Positions 9,631 through 20,112 of a stretch of 64,000 bases of DNA are shown piece by piece. Under the pieces are notes generated by a model. It was given only the letters and a program-made list of their open reading frames with translations. It did no database searches and was not told the DNA's origin. This DNA is from Calliopum simillimum (lineage: Eukaryota; Arthropoda; Insecta; Diptera; Lauxaniidae). The stretch lies in assembly GCA_951812925.1 (NCBI GenBank), contig OX638368.1:79776909-79840908 (forward strand), read 5' to 3'. The position numbers and the translations under genes were made by a program. Numbering within the stretch: position 1 is the first letter of the stretch; each line of letters begins with the position of its first letter.

Positions 9631-12600
9631 TAGTAGAAGATTTTTGTATTCTTACACAGCTAGAAATTTTAGTGGAGGATTTTTGTCTTCCTACACAGCT
9701 AGAAATCTTAGTGGAGGATTTTTGTCATCCTACACAGCTAGAAATCTTAGTGGAGGATTTTTGTCTTCCTACACAGCTAGAAATCTTAGTGGAGGATTTT
9801 TGTCTTCCTACACAGCTAGAAATCTTAGTGGAGGATTTTTGTCTTCCTACACAGCTAGAAATCTTAGTGGAGGATTTTTGTCTTCCTACACAGCTAGAAA
9901 TCTTAATGGAGGATTTTCGTCTTCCTACACAGCTAGAAATCTTAGTGGAGGATTTTCGTCTTCCTACACAGTTAGAAATTTTAGTGGAGGATTTTTGTCT
10001 TCCTACACAGCTAGAAATCTTAGTGGAGGATTTTTGTCTTCCTACACAGCTAGAAATCTTAGTGGAGGATTTTTGTCTTCCTACACAGCTAGAAATCTTA
10101 GTGGAGGATTTTCATCTTCCTACACAGCTAGAAATCTTAGTGGAGGATTTTTGTCTTCCTACACAGCTAGAAATCTTAGTGGAGGATTTTTGTCTTCCTA
10201 CACAGCTAGAAATCTTAGTGGAGGATTTTTGTCTTCCTACACAGCTAGAAATCTTAGTGGAGGATTTTCGTCTTCCTACACAGCTAGAAATCTTAGTGGA
10301 GGATTTTTGTCTTCCTACACAGCTAGAAATCTTAGTGGAGGATTTTTTGTCTTCCTACACAGCTAGAAATCTTAGTGGAGGATTTTCGTCTTCCTACACA
10401 GCTAGAAATCTGAGTGGAGGATTTTTGTCTTCCTACACAGCTAGAAATCTTAGTGGAGGATTTTTGTCTTCCTACACAGCTAGAAATCTTAGTGGAGGAT
10501 TTTCGTCTTCCTACACAGCTAGAAATCTTAGTGGAGGATTTTTGTCTTCCTACACAGCTAGAAATCTTAGTGGAGGATTTTTTCGTCTTCCTACACAGCT
10601 AGAAATCTTAGTGGAGGATTTTTGTCTTCCTACACAGCTAGAAATCTTAGTGGAGGATTTTTGTCTTCCTACACAGCTAGAAATCTTAGTGGAGGATTTT
10701 TGTCTTCCTACACAGCTAGAAATCTTAGTGGAGGATTTTTGTCTTCCTACACAGCTAGAAATCTTAGGGGAAGATTTTTGTCTTCCTACACAGCTAGAAA
10801 TCTTAGTGGAGGATTTTTGTCTTCCTACACAGCTAGAAATCTTAGTGGAGGATTTTTGTTTTCCTACACAGCTAGAAATCTTAGTGGAGGATTTTTGTCT
10901 TCCTACACAGCTAGAAATCTTAGTGGAGGATTTTCGTCTTCCTACACAGCCAGAAATCTTAGTGGAAGGTTTTTGTCTTCCTACACAGCTAGAAATCTTA
11001 GTGGAGGATTTTTGTCTTCCTACACAGCTAGAAATTTTAGTGGAGGATTTTCGTCTTCCTACACAGCTAGAAGTCTTAGTGGAGGATTTTTGTCTTCCTA
11101 CACAGCTAGAAATCTTAGTGGAGGATTTTTGTCTTCCTACACAGCTAGAAATCTTAGTGGAGGATTTTCGTCTTCCTACACAGCTAGAAGTCTTAGTGGA
11201 GGATTTTTGTCTTCCTACACAGCTAGAAATCTTAGTGGAAGGTTTTTGTCTTCCTACACAGCTAGAAATCTTAGTGGAGGATTTTTGTCATTCTACACAG
11301 CTAGAAATTTTAGTGGAGGATTTTCGTCTTCCTACACAGCTAGAAGTCTTAGTGGAGGATTTTTGTCTTCCTACACAGCTAGAAATCTTAGTGGAGGATT
11401 TTTGTCTTCCTACACAGCTAGAAATCTTAGTGGAGGATTTTCGTCTTCCTACACAGCCAGAAATCTTAGTGGAAGATTTTTGTCTTCCTACACAGCTAGA
11501 AATCTTAGTGGAGGATTTTTTCGTCTTCCTACACAGCTAGAAATCTTAGTGGAGGATTTTTGTCTTCCTACACAGCTAGAAATCTTAGTGGAGGATTTTT
11601 GTCTTCCTACACAGCTAGAAATCTTAGTGGAGGATTTTTGTCTTCCTACACAGCTAGAAATCTTAGTGGAGGATTTTCGTCTTCCTACACAGCCAGAAAT
11701 CTTAGGGGAAGATTTTTGTCTTCCTACACAGCTAGAAATCTTAGTGGAGGATTTTTGTCTTCCTACACAGCTAGAAATCTTAGTGGAGGATTTTTGTTTT
11801 CCTACACAGCTAGAAATCTTAGTGGAGGATTTTTGTCTTCCTACACAGCTAGAAATCTTAGTGGAGGATTTTCGTCTTCCTACACAGCTAGAAATCTTAG
11901 TGGAGGATTTTTGTTTTCCTACACAGCTAGAAATCTTAGTGGAGGATTTTTGTCTTCCTACACAGCTAGAAATCTTAGTGGAGGATTTTCGTCTTCCTAC
12001 ACAGCCAGAAATCTTAGTGGAAGGTTTTTGTCTTCCTACACAGCTAGAAATCTTAGTGGAGGATTTTTGTCTTCCTACACAGCTAGAAATCTTAGTGGAG
12101 GATTTTTTGTCTTCCTACACAGCTAGAAATCTTAGTGGAGGATTTTCGTCTTCCTACACAGCTAGAAATCTTAGTGGAGGATTTTTGTCTTCCTACACAG
12201 CTAGAAATCTTAGTGGAGGATTTTTGTCTTCCTACACAGCTAGAAATCTTAGTGGAGGATTTTTGTCTTCCTACACAGCTAGAAATCTTAGTGGAGGATT
12301 TTTGTCTTCCTACACAGCTAGAAATCTTAGGGGAAGATTTTTGTCTTCCTACACAGCTAGAAATCTTAGTGGAGGATTTTTGTCTTCCTACACAGCTAGA
12401 AATCTTAGTGGAGGATTTTTGTCTTCCTACACAGCTAGAAATCTTAGTGGAGGATTTTTGTTTTCCTACACAGCTAGAAATCTTAGTGGAGGATTTTTGT
12501 CTTCCTACACAGCTAGAAATCTTAGTGGAGGATTTTCGTCTTCCTACACAGCCAGAAATCTTAGTGGAAGGTTTTTGTCTTCCTACACAGCTAGAAATCT

Positions 12601-12786
12601 TAGTGGAGGATTTTTGTCTTCCTACACAGCTAGAAATTTTAGTGGAGGATTTTCGTCTTCCTACACAGCTAGAAGTCTTAGTGGAGGATTTTTGTCTTCC
12701 TACACAGCTAGAAATCTTAGTGGAGGATTTTTGTCTTCCTACACAGCTAGAACTTTTAGTGGAGGATTTTTGTCTTCCTACACAGT
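9631..12786 (+). repeat. 39 bp tandem array, about 81 copies
   Basis: The unit is 39 bases (cttagtggaggatttttgtc then ttcctacacagctagaaat), head to tail without interruption. Variants are mostly point changes (tcgtct for tttgtct, agccag for agctag, gaagg for gagga) and extra T residues in the T-run (near 10345, 10576, 11519 and 12103). Variants recur in the same order about 940 bases apart (an extra-T unit at about 10576 and 11519; an 'aggggaaga' unit at about 10765 and 11704), showing higher-order duplication of a 24-unit block. Because 39 is divisible by 3 the array is open in several frames on both strands; these frames are not taken as genes. Confidence 0.95.
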
Positions 12787-13103
12787 TAAAAATAAAACCC
12801 TTCTGGAAACTAAAAACCAGACCTAACTCAACATTGAAGCTTACCAACAGTCATAACAACAGACATCCTTGCCGACACATCTCGAAGTCCTAGATTAAGA
12901 TATTTTTAGGGTATTTTAAGGTTAAGTAAACATAGACGTAAGTTATACGAATTGTTTAGCTAGAAAATAAGTAAAGCAAAATTAAAGCCGAAATAATTTG
13001 AATTAAACAAACTCTCTTCTTTCTTGAAACGAACCGTGAAGCCTGGCGAGACTGAGTATATCCCAGCTATAAATACCGGAATAACCGGAGTTCGTTACAG
13101 TAC

Positions 13104-13200
13104 CGTATTTTAAGAGGGATCACAATGGACCAGCAGAATGGTCTTAGTGGAAGTTGGCTTGCATATATGCCAACGATGCCCTCGCAACCTAACCTAACCT
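13104..13200 (+). mobile_element. 3' terminus of the LINE
   Basis: Continuation of the LINE 3' UTR after the solo LTR. It ends in 'ctcgcaacctaacctaacct', and the 11 bp target duplication follows at once (its first T is shared with the tail). The repeated AACCT end is a typical non-poly(A) LINE tail. Confidence 0.8.
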
Positions 13201-13654
13201 ACTTAAAACATGTTTCGACAGACTTGCTGTCATCTTCAGTTATGATTTACTTACTAAAATAACATTAACTAACATTGAACATTATGTTTTCTTCTTATTC
13301 TTTATCGACACTGTGCAACAAAGTTTGTAGTGAACAATTTTTATATAAATTTATGTAAAAATTAAATTTATATAAATTTAAAAGTTTTTTTTTTCTTTAA
13401 AATTACTCGTTATTTCTATTAATATTTCTTAATGCGGTATTAAATAAAACATTGTCTTTAATTATTAGTTTGTCATTCAGTACTCTATCATTCTTTGTTT
13501 TAACAGCTTTGTATATTTCGAATTCCTCTAGAGTGTCCATTTTTCTACCTTTTGAACATAAATGCAGTACTTTTAACCCGTTTTCTAAAGTATTATGCTC
13601 GTGACCTTCGTTCACGATGTGTTGTGCAAAATTGGATGTGTTTTTGTTATTAGC
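13201..13654 (-). mobile_element. Inverted copy of the PLE 3' region, including the ORF end
   Basis: This is the reverse complement of about 15373-15830. It includes the last 70 codons of the PLE protein on the minus strand (13403-13615; ending NTALRNINRNNE) and the 3' UTR. The two copies are nearly identical: one residue differs at the start of the 70-codon stretch (N for S in the GHEHN context). With 4097-4196 it forms the inverted terminal copy. The junction with the forward copy is at 13654. Such inverted partial copies are a known habit of Penelope insertions. Confidence 0.88.
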
Positions 13655-15624
13655 GAAACCGAAATATTAAATAAAGGCTTAAAATACAATGTACCTAAAT
13701 TCACAAATAAACAGAAGATATAGAGAAAGAAGTAATAAATTTAGAAACTTTAACAAAATCTATACAAAGTAATGAAACGCAAAACGAAGTTAGAGTATTA
13801 TTAAATCGAGAACTTAAAAAATCTATTAAACAGGAAAACAATGAATACACAAAGAATAAAATAAAATATAATAAAGAGAATTACATAATTAAAAACATTA
13901 AAACCAAATTACAGCAAAACAACGCAATGATTTGCAAAGCGGACAAGGGGAATACGATGGTCATAATTGACAAGAACGAATATATCAACAAAACAACAGA
14001 GTTTATAAATAACAACAATATAATTAAATTAAATAAAGATCCTACAAAAGCATATATAAAAATAATAAATGAAACAATAAACAGAAACCATAAAATAATC
14101 AACACTAAATTCAATAATCGGTATAAACAAATGAATGCCAAACCACCTATCTTCACAGGATTACCTAAAATACATAAAGAAAATATGCCAATACGACCCT
14201 TAATAAATAATAGAACAGCCCCAAATTTTAAAATAGCTAAATTTTTAGAAAAATTAATAAAAAACAATATAAAGCTAACAAACGACCATAGCGTCAAAAA
14301 CTCTTTGGAATTTATAGAAAGAGCTCAAAAAGTGAATATTAAAAACAATTACAAATTAGCCTCTTTTGACATTGTAAACATGTACACCAATATTCCAATT
14401 GAAGAAACAATAGACATAACAGTCAAACGTTTGATTGAAAATGACACATTTAATAAAGAACAAATAGCAGAAATAAAAGATTTATTAACCACGACACTTA
14501 AACAAAATTATTTCCAATTCAACAACGAATATTATTACCAAAAAGACGGGCTAGGAATGGGTTCACCTTTATCAGGAATATTAGCTAATATATATCTGAA
14601 TGACTTCGAAAATAAACATATATTTAATGAAAATAACGAATATAAAAACAACATCATATTTTATTGTAGATACGTAGACGACACGTTTATAATATTTGAC
14701 GGTACTAATAGACAATTAGACAAATTAAAAAACTTGATGAATAGCAAAAATAAAAACATTAAATTCACACTGGAAAACGAGTGCAATAATAGTATTAACT
14801 TTTTAGATATTAAACTGACGCGTAACAATTGCACGATGTCGTACAAAATATACAGAAAACCCACAACTGATGTGGTGATTCATGAATCTTCACATCACCC
14901 ATTTAATCATAAAATGGCGGCTTTCAACAGTTTTGTAAATAGATTATTAAAAATACCACTGAGCCAAGAAGACTATAATGAGGAGAAAAACACAATTAAA
15001 TACATCGCTTTATCTAATGGATACGACTCAAATATTATAGAAAGATTAATTATAAAACACAAGAAACGCATCAATAAAACAAAAATCAAAAGTACGGACA
15101 GCATAAAAACAGACGCAGATAATGCATATATATCGGCAGAATTTTCTGTATTTATGCCAAATAAAATACAAAACATAATCAAAAGATACAAACACAAAAT
15201 ATCATTCAAAACAAACAATAACATAAAAAGTAGACTCAAAAACGATACCAAAAATAAAAATAAATTAGAAGACCAAAGTGGCATATATAAGATTAATTGT
15301 AAAACGTGTGACAAATTCTACATAGGACAAACAGGTAGAAGCTTTCGGAAAAGATACAAAGAGCACAGTCCCGCTAATAACAAAAACACATCCAATTTTG
15401 CACAACACATCGTGAGCGAAGGTCACGAGCATAATACTTTAGAAAACGGGTTAAAAGTACTGCATTTATGTTCAAAAGGTAGAAAAATGGACACTCTAGA
15501 GGAATTCGAAATATACAAAGCTGTTAAAACAAAGAATGATAGAGTACTGAATGACAAACTAATAATTAAAGACAATGTTTTATTTAATACCGCATTAAGA
15601 AATATTAATAGAAATAACGAGTAA
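13655..15624 (+). pseudogene. PLE reverse transcriptase with GIY-YIG endonuclease, N-terminally truncated
   Basis: The long open frame (565 codons from the ATG at 13927) continues upstream without a stop to about 13717; a 1-nt frameshift there separates it from the N-terminal piece 13655-13716. RT motifs are KADKGNTMVII, FDIVNMYTNIP (motif A), GLGMGSPLSGILANIYL (motif B) and RYVDDTFIIF (motif C, 14671-14682). The linker carries the PLE-specific KIYRKPT. The C-terminal GIY-YIG endonuclease (GIY at 15280, FYIGQTGRSFRKRYKEH at about 15315-15365) with CKTCDKF is typical of Penelope/Neptune-type PLEs, where it nicks target DNA. From 13927 to the stop it has no break; the element fails mainly through the missing N-terminus. 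Confidence 0.88.
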
Positions 15625-15920
15625 TTTTAAAGAAAAATAAAACATTTAAGTTTATATAAATTTAAGTTTGACATAAATTTATATAAGAATTGTTCACTAC
15701 AAACTTTGTTGCACAGTGTCGATAAAGAATAAGAAGAAAACATAATGTTCAATATTAGTTAATGTTATTTTAGTAAGTAAATCATAACTGAAGATGACAG
15801 CAAGTCTGTCGAAACATGTTTTAAGTAAAAACTAAATAAATACGATCACAAACGGAAAACAAAATAAATCTTTTTTTAATTTTTTAAATTAAATAGATAA
15901 TAAATCCGATTCTTAAAGTT
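13655..15920 (+). mobile_element. Penelope-like element, 5'-truncated forward copy
   Basis: The forward copy carries RT and GIY-YIG domains in one frame and a 3' UTR that ends in the same sequence as the left inverted copy. The 5' end is truncated: the first coding sequence is already inside the conserved N-terminal block (ILNKGLKYNVPKF). The head-to-head arrangement with 13201-13654 means a transcript of the whole locus would fold back over about 450-550 bases. Confidence 0.85.
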
Positions 15921-16077
15921 TTTTAATCCACTGTACATGAAAAAAACAAAAATAACGATTCTTGTGTTAAATCGATGAATTTAACTATATGATCCTTGCA
16001 TCTGATGTGTTCAATAAACTTATGCAAGATATTGCGAGGAATATTTTTGTTAAAATTTTAGCCCTCCAAGACCCTTA

Positions 16078-16399
16078 CATGTGGGTTATTTTGACTGGTA
16101 CAGCAAACCGACGGCATCAGAAAGACTAATTAATTACTTCATTAATCAACCTAGACAAAAAAAAAATCAACACTACAAGAAACATGATAAACAAAGTTAT
16201 AAAAATTAGCGACGAACAATTTTTAGATAAAAACCTTACTAAAATAACCAAAATACTAAAAGACAATAACTATCCATACAAACTCATAAAAAAACTTATA
16301 AACGGGGAAAAAACAAAAATTAACAAAAACAATAGAAAAGAAGTAATAAATGAAAACAACAAAGCAACACAAAAAATCCAAGAAAAAAAAAAATTTTAA
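16078..16399 (+). pseudogene. Fragment of a second, different PLE reverse transcriptase
   Basis: Reading from about 16081 gives GYFDWYSKPTASERLINYF and, after a 1-nt shift in the A-run at about 16157-16166, MINKVIKISDEQFLDKN and KILKDNNYPYKLIKKLI (16184-16270). This order (W-Y-x-K-P-T-A-S-x-R, then I-x-L/I-S-D-x-x-F, then L-x-x-N-N-Y-P) is the region after the YVDD motif in PLE RTs. It differs clearly from the same region of the PLE at 13655-15624 (KIYRKPT...), so it comes from another family. RT core and endonuclease are absent. Confidence 0.7.
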
Positions 16400-17094
16400 A
16401 AATGGAAAAATTGCAAATTTTGACATTAAAAAAAACACATTTTCTGATTTTCACTATTTTTCAATATAATATGTGGGAAAGTATGCTTAATCGAAATGCA
16501 AAGTTCCTGCTGCCGTTTTTGAGAACTTTTTTTTATGAACTTTTTTATATTGTAGGTAGTTTTTGACGGGACAAAATAAATTGACTTTTTTGGAACGCTA
16601 TTTTTAATTCGTTTGCATCGAAATAGATCAAAATAGCATTTTAGCAAAAAGCATTAAACTTTCAAAACACAAATTATTTTTATTTCTTTATATTCTTCAA
16701 CGTTTTACTATAGATTTATCAATTTTAAGCATGCAGTCTGCTTAAATTCGGAAGATGATTTTTTTAATGAAAGGGTATTAGGTAAAGAGTATATTCCCCC
16801 ATTTTCAGCCCCTTGAAAATTGCCCTCTCTTTACTTGGACATACATAACGAAGCATTTTACCAAATCTTATAATTTGCGTCAAGTAGCGATAGTAATATG
16901 ACAAATTTTATTTTCGTAGGGCGTGGCATCGCCCATTTTTAGATTGAAAATTATTTTTCCAAATGCCCTTTGCATATGTACCAGATTTTGCCTATCTGCG
17001 TCAAGCACTTTCTGAGATATGATGAATCAGCACTCAGAGGGGCGAGGCACCGCCTACTTTTCTAGTGAGAACTATTTGTTCTAATTGTCTTAGC
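16400..17094. repeat. Unassigned DNA with 'gggcgtggca' type degenerate repeats
   Basis: No gene. From about 16915 two degenerate units contain 'gggcgtggcatcgcccattt' and 'gggcgaggcaccgcctactt' about 120 bases apart; a third (gggagtggtaccgcccattt) lies at about 17720 beyond the MITE. The MITE at 17103-17653 therefore landed in a dispersed repeat. Confidence 0.5.
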
Positions 17095-17102
17095 ATATGT
17101 AC

Positions 17103-17653
17103 TAGGCATGCGCTTATTTTACGATTTTCTGATTTTCGTTGATGCCGCCCCCTGAAATCCTTCTAATGGTCATAAAAACAAATACTGTGAAGTTTGACGG
17201 AGATCGGATAACGATAACCCGGCCCTCAAGAGAGGTCAAGGTCAAGTTGAGGTTTCAGGAAAAAAAATAATGAAAATTTTTTTTAAACTTAATTAAATTA
17301 GTCAAAGCATAATTTTATCTTATAGCAAACTGAAATACCTTTATGTAGTAGTATAGCATAGTATAGCATAGTATAGAATTTGTATTTATTACCCGATTTT
17401 AAACAATTATAGCTTGTTGGAAAGGTATTTCAGTTTGCTACAAGATAAAATTATGCTTTGACTAATTTAATTAAGTTTAGAAAAAATTTTAATTATTTTT
17501 TGCATGAAACCTCAACTTGACCTTGACAACTTTTGAGGGCCGGGTTACCGTTATCCGATCGCCGTGAAACTTCATAGTATTTGTTTTTATGACCATTAGA
17601 AGGAGTTCAGGCATCAACGAAAATCAGAAAATCGTAAAATAAGCGCATGCCTA
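17103..17653. mobile_element. Palindromic MITE, TAGGCATGCGC family, copy 1
   Basis: It begins TAGGCATGCGCTTATTTTAC and ends with its reverse complement, flanked by the 8 bp duplication ATATGTAC (17095-17102 and 17654-17661). The two halves are near-complete inverted repeats of about 250 bases. The centre holds a small expansion of 'tagtatagca' units (about 17345-17376). The 8 bp TSD points to hAT or P-type transposase in trans. Copy 2 is at 38896-39570. Confidence 0.9.
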
Positions 17654-17661
17654 ATATGTAC

Positions 17662-19060
17662 CCAATCATATCTAAATGCGTCAAATATTGTCAGAGAAAT
17701 AATGAATTTAGATTTTCGAGGGAGTGGTACCGCCCATTTTTCCGGTGAACATTATTTGTCCTGATGATTTTTACATATTAACCAAATCTTATTTATCTGG
17801 TCAAAGAGTTTTTTAGCATATAACTTAGCCTTTTTTTGTACTAACATTGTTTTAGTAACAACTTCTTTAAAAACGGTTAGTTAGTTTCAGAGTCAATAAG
17901 GGACAAATACACAAACAAATAAAATCTAGTTTTTATAAAGTAGATTTTTGTTTATTTCTCATAACTTGAAAACTTTAAATGATAGCTCAGAATTTTTAAC
18001 ATTTTTGAAATCAGCGGGGTCAAGTTATTGGAAATTGATACCCATTTTGAAAAAAATTCGAGTACGCCCTAACTTTGTATGGGAGATAGGCGTGTCCGTC
18101 GGCGGATTTCGTTCATATTCACAATAGCGTACCTCTATTATTACAATATATGACCGCCGTTCAATACATCCTCCCATTATGCACCGCATAATTAATGAGA
18201 GTGCTAGCCGGTCATAACTCTGAAAATTTATGTGTCCAAAGTAATTATATTGTGGCACAAATTTAAAGCAAAAAATGTAGTTAACATATTTTGTGTAGCA
18301 AAATACCAGGAAATAATACCATTTTTAAATTTTTCGCGTCTTGAAATTGATGTTAAAGTTTAAAGTTAAAATCTTTAAAACTAATCAGTCTTACTTCCTT
18401 AAACCTTTAGTATGTATATCTTGGTCTATTTTCTGAAGATTTGCAAACTTAGACCTTAGATTTTTTTTATATTAGAAGGTAATCCGGTTCATCAAAAAAA
18501 TCTCTGATTTTCTTTCCGGAATTTAAGAATTTCGCACTCTGTGGATTATAACTTAAAAGTTTTATGGAGCTGCAAGGGCTCGATCATTTATGAGTTAATA
18601 TATGGTTTTCTCAAGGTTCTGCGCAAATATTAGCTACCCCGTTCTCACTGCATTTTGGACTACGGTAATTTTTTCTTCAGCAACTTTTCTTTATTATTGC
18701 AACGCTGCAGTTTCATAAAGCTAATAATAGCCAAACTGTTTCATGTAGAGCAATAAAATTCCATACCTGAGATATTATTGGTACCATCTAGCCATTAAAA
18801 AAACGGGCATAGTCGGGTCAAAGACACGGCTACCTCCCATATAGCACAAAATTTGAAATTATCATAACTTCGGAAGTATTTCAAGTACAACATTAATATT
18901 TGATACGAGAGAAATGATTATTGGCATATAGTTATTAATTGAAAATGGGCGCAATCGGTGTCATCTAACTGAAAATGGCGTGATCGGATCCAGGACACGT
19001 CCACATTCCATAAAGTCCGAAATTTTCCGCCATTTTGTTTTTAAAAATTTTATTGGAGGA
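17662..19060. other. AT-rich stretch, no gene seen
   Basis: Continuation of the 'gggagtggtaccgccc' repeat to about 17850, then unassigned AT-rich sequence. The minus-strand open frame at 18025-18258 shows no known domain and I do not call it. Confidence 0.5.
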
Positions 19061-19074
19061 CCAAAATTTTATCC

Positions 19075-19382
19075 AAAATTTTTAATCAGCGGGCTTAAAA
19101 ACCTCCCTCGCCAAAATTTTGTCGTGAAATAATCATTCTTTTAGAACATTGTCCGCCATTTTGGATCTTCCACTTTGTTTTGAAAAAAGGATATCCTGAA
19201 CTCGTAATCAGCAATCTCAAAAACCCTCCTAGCCACAATTTCGTTGTAATATAAATATTTTTCGAGAAAACTGTCCGCCATTTCAGATCCTCCATTTTGT
19301 TTTAAAAAAAAAATTATCTCGAGTTTTGAATTAGCGGCATCCAAAACCCCTCGTAGCAACAATTCAGTTGTGCTTAGGGAAT
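19075..19382. repeat. Short tandem repeat, about 123 bp unit, two to three copies
   Basis: The block 'gtccgccattttggatcttc...aaaaaccctcctagccacaatt' is repeated with about 20-25% divergence; the unit start 'tgtccgccatt' lies at about 19149 and 19271, with a weaker copy near 19028. All visible minus-strand frames here are repeat translations. Confidence 0.6.
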
Positions 19383-20112
19383 GCAATACTGGTATTATCG
19401 AAACCGGTATCCCGGTCCAAAAATCGATACCGAAAAACTGGTATTAAAATATGCCAATTACCACCACTTCGGTATTAAAGTTTTTTTTTTTTTTAAATAA
19501 AAAATTAAAAATATTACTCCGGTTTAAAAAAAAAAAGATAGTGTTTAGGAGCGGTTTTATAAATTGAAAGTTGTTATTAAAAAGGCTATTATAGATTTAA
19601 ATATTAATGCAAAATATCTGCTCTCCGAAAATTACTTTCTTTTAATTAATAATATAGTTTCTGTTTTGCTTCCAACAAAATTTACAGTAGAGTCATGCTG
19701 CCGCGAGGATGCTAACCTTTTATCCGCCGACGCAGATTTTGTATTTTTAAGTCCAGTTTTGAAAAAAATACAAAAAAAAAAAAAATGAATCATAATTGTT
19801 AATATGCTAGAAAGTTTGGATTCTGATCAATGTACGGAAAAAACAATATGCGGTAGTAAGATTTTCAACAATGAAAATTAAATAATTGACCCGATTGAAC
19901 CAGAGACGATGGAAAAAAAGCTTCAAATGGCAATTACCAAAAACTCGAATAACACGGCTTCGCCAAGTTATTTTGAAAATTAAAATTTTATCAAATATCT
20001 AATTTATAATAATTTGCTATCAATTCCACCAACGAGTGCGTAATCTGTAAAGGCTTCTGTTGGTCGAAAGCCTTGATGAGCTATCGTTTCTGCATAAAAA
20101 AAGTTTTTAACT
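19383..20112 (+). pseudogene. Decayed hAT-type transposase fragment with terminal region
   Basis: The open frame at 19564-19788 carries IDLNINAKYLLSEN and RREDANLLSADADF-like sequence (here CREDANLLSADADFVFL), typical of the region before the C-terminal dimerisation domain of hAT transposases. Downstream, about 20025-20110, a frame with several stops reads LSIPPTSA followed by positions matching the hAT dimerisation domain consensus (family pattern ...IPPTSA.SER.FS..G...). The 5' flank (19383-19500) with 'gcaatactggtattatcg' and its inverted partner 'aaaccggtatcccgg' may be the element end. The 3' end is cut by the DINE-like repeat at 20113. The catalytic N-terminal portion is lacking. Confidence 0.65.

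Larger units (their letters stand above)
9129..13099 (+). mobile_element. Solo LTR (about 4.0 kb) enlarged by a 39 bp tandem array
   Basis: The segment begins TGTGAGGACC and ends GTTACA (TG...CA), with the 4 bp duplication GTAC at 9125-9128 and 13100-13103. It interrupts the LINE 3' UTR. There is no internal coding region, PBS or PPT, so it is a single LTR, presumably left by LTR-LTR recombination. Parts in order: a pyrimidine/T-rich tract (about 9170-9440); a TATA box (9562-9568) with an initiator-like CAGTTC about 30 bases on; the tandem array (about 9631-12786); and an A-rich tail with ATTAAA-type signals (12950-13010). A 4 bp TSD fits Ty3/Gypsy elements; the family is not identified. Without the array the LTR would be about 0.8 kb. 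Confidence 0.82.

Noticed and set aside
9631..12786. CRISPR-like array of 39 bp repeats
   Set aside because: The repeats are directly adjacent without unique spacers, the context is a eukaryotic retroelement, and no cas genes are present.
9644..12893. Long open frames of 188-734 codons with repeating SSYTARNLSGGFL or LPTQLEILVEDFC, and a minus-strand CVGRQKSSTKISS frame
   Set aside because: The 39 bp unit is divisible by three and contains no stop in several frames, so open frames arise automatically on both strands. They break at T-run length changes, with no start or domain context.
13403..13615. Separate 70-codon gene on the minus strand
   Set aside because: It is the C-terminal end of the PLE protein in the inverted partial copy.
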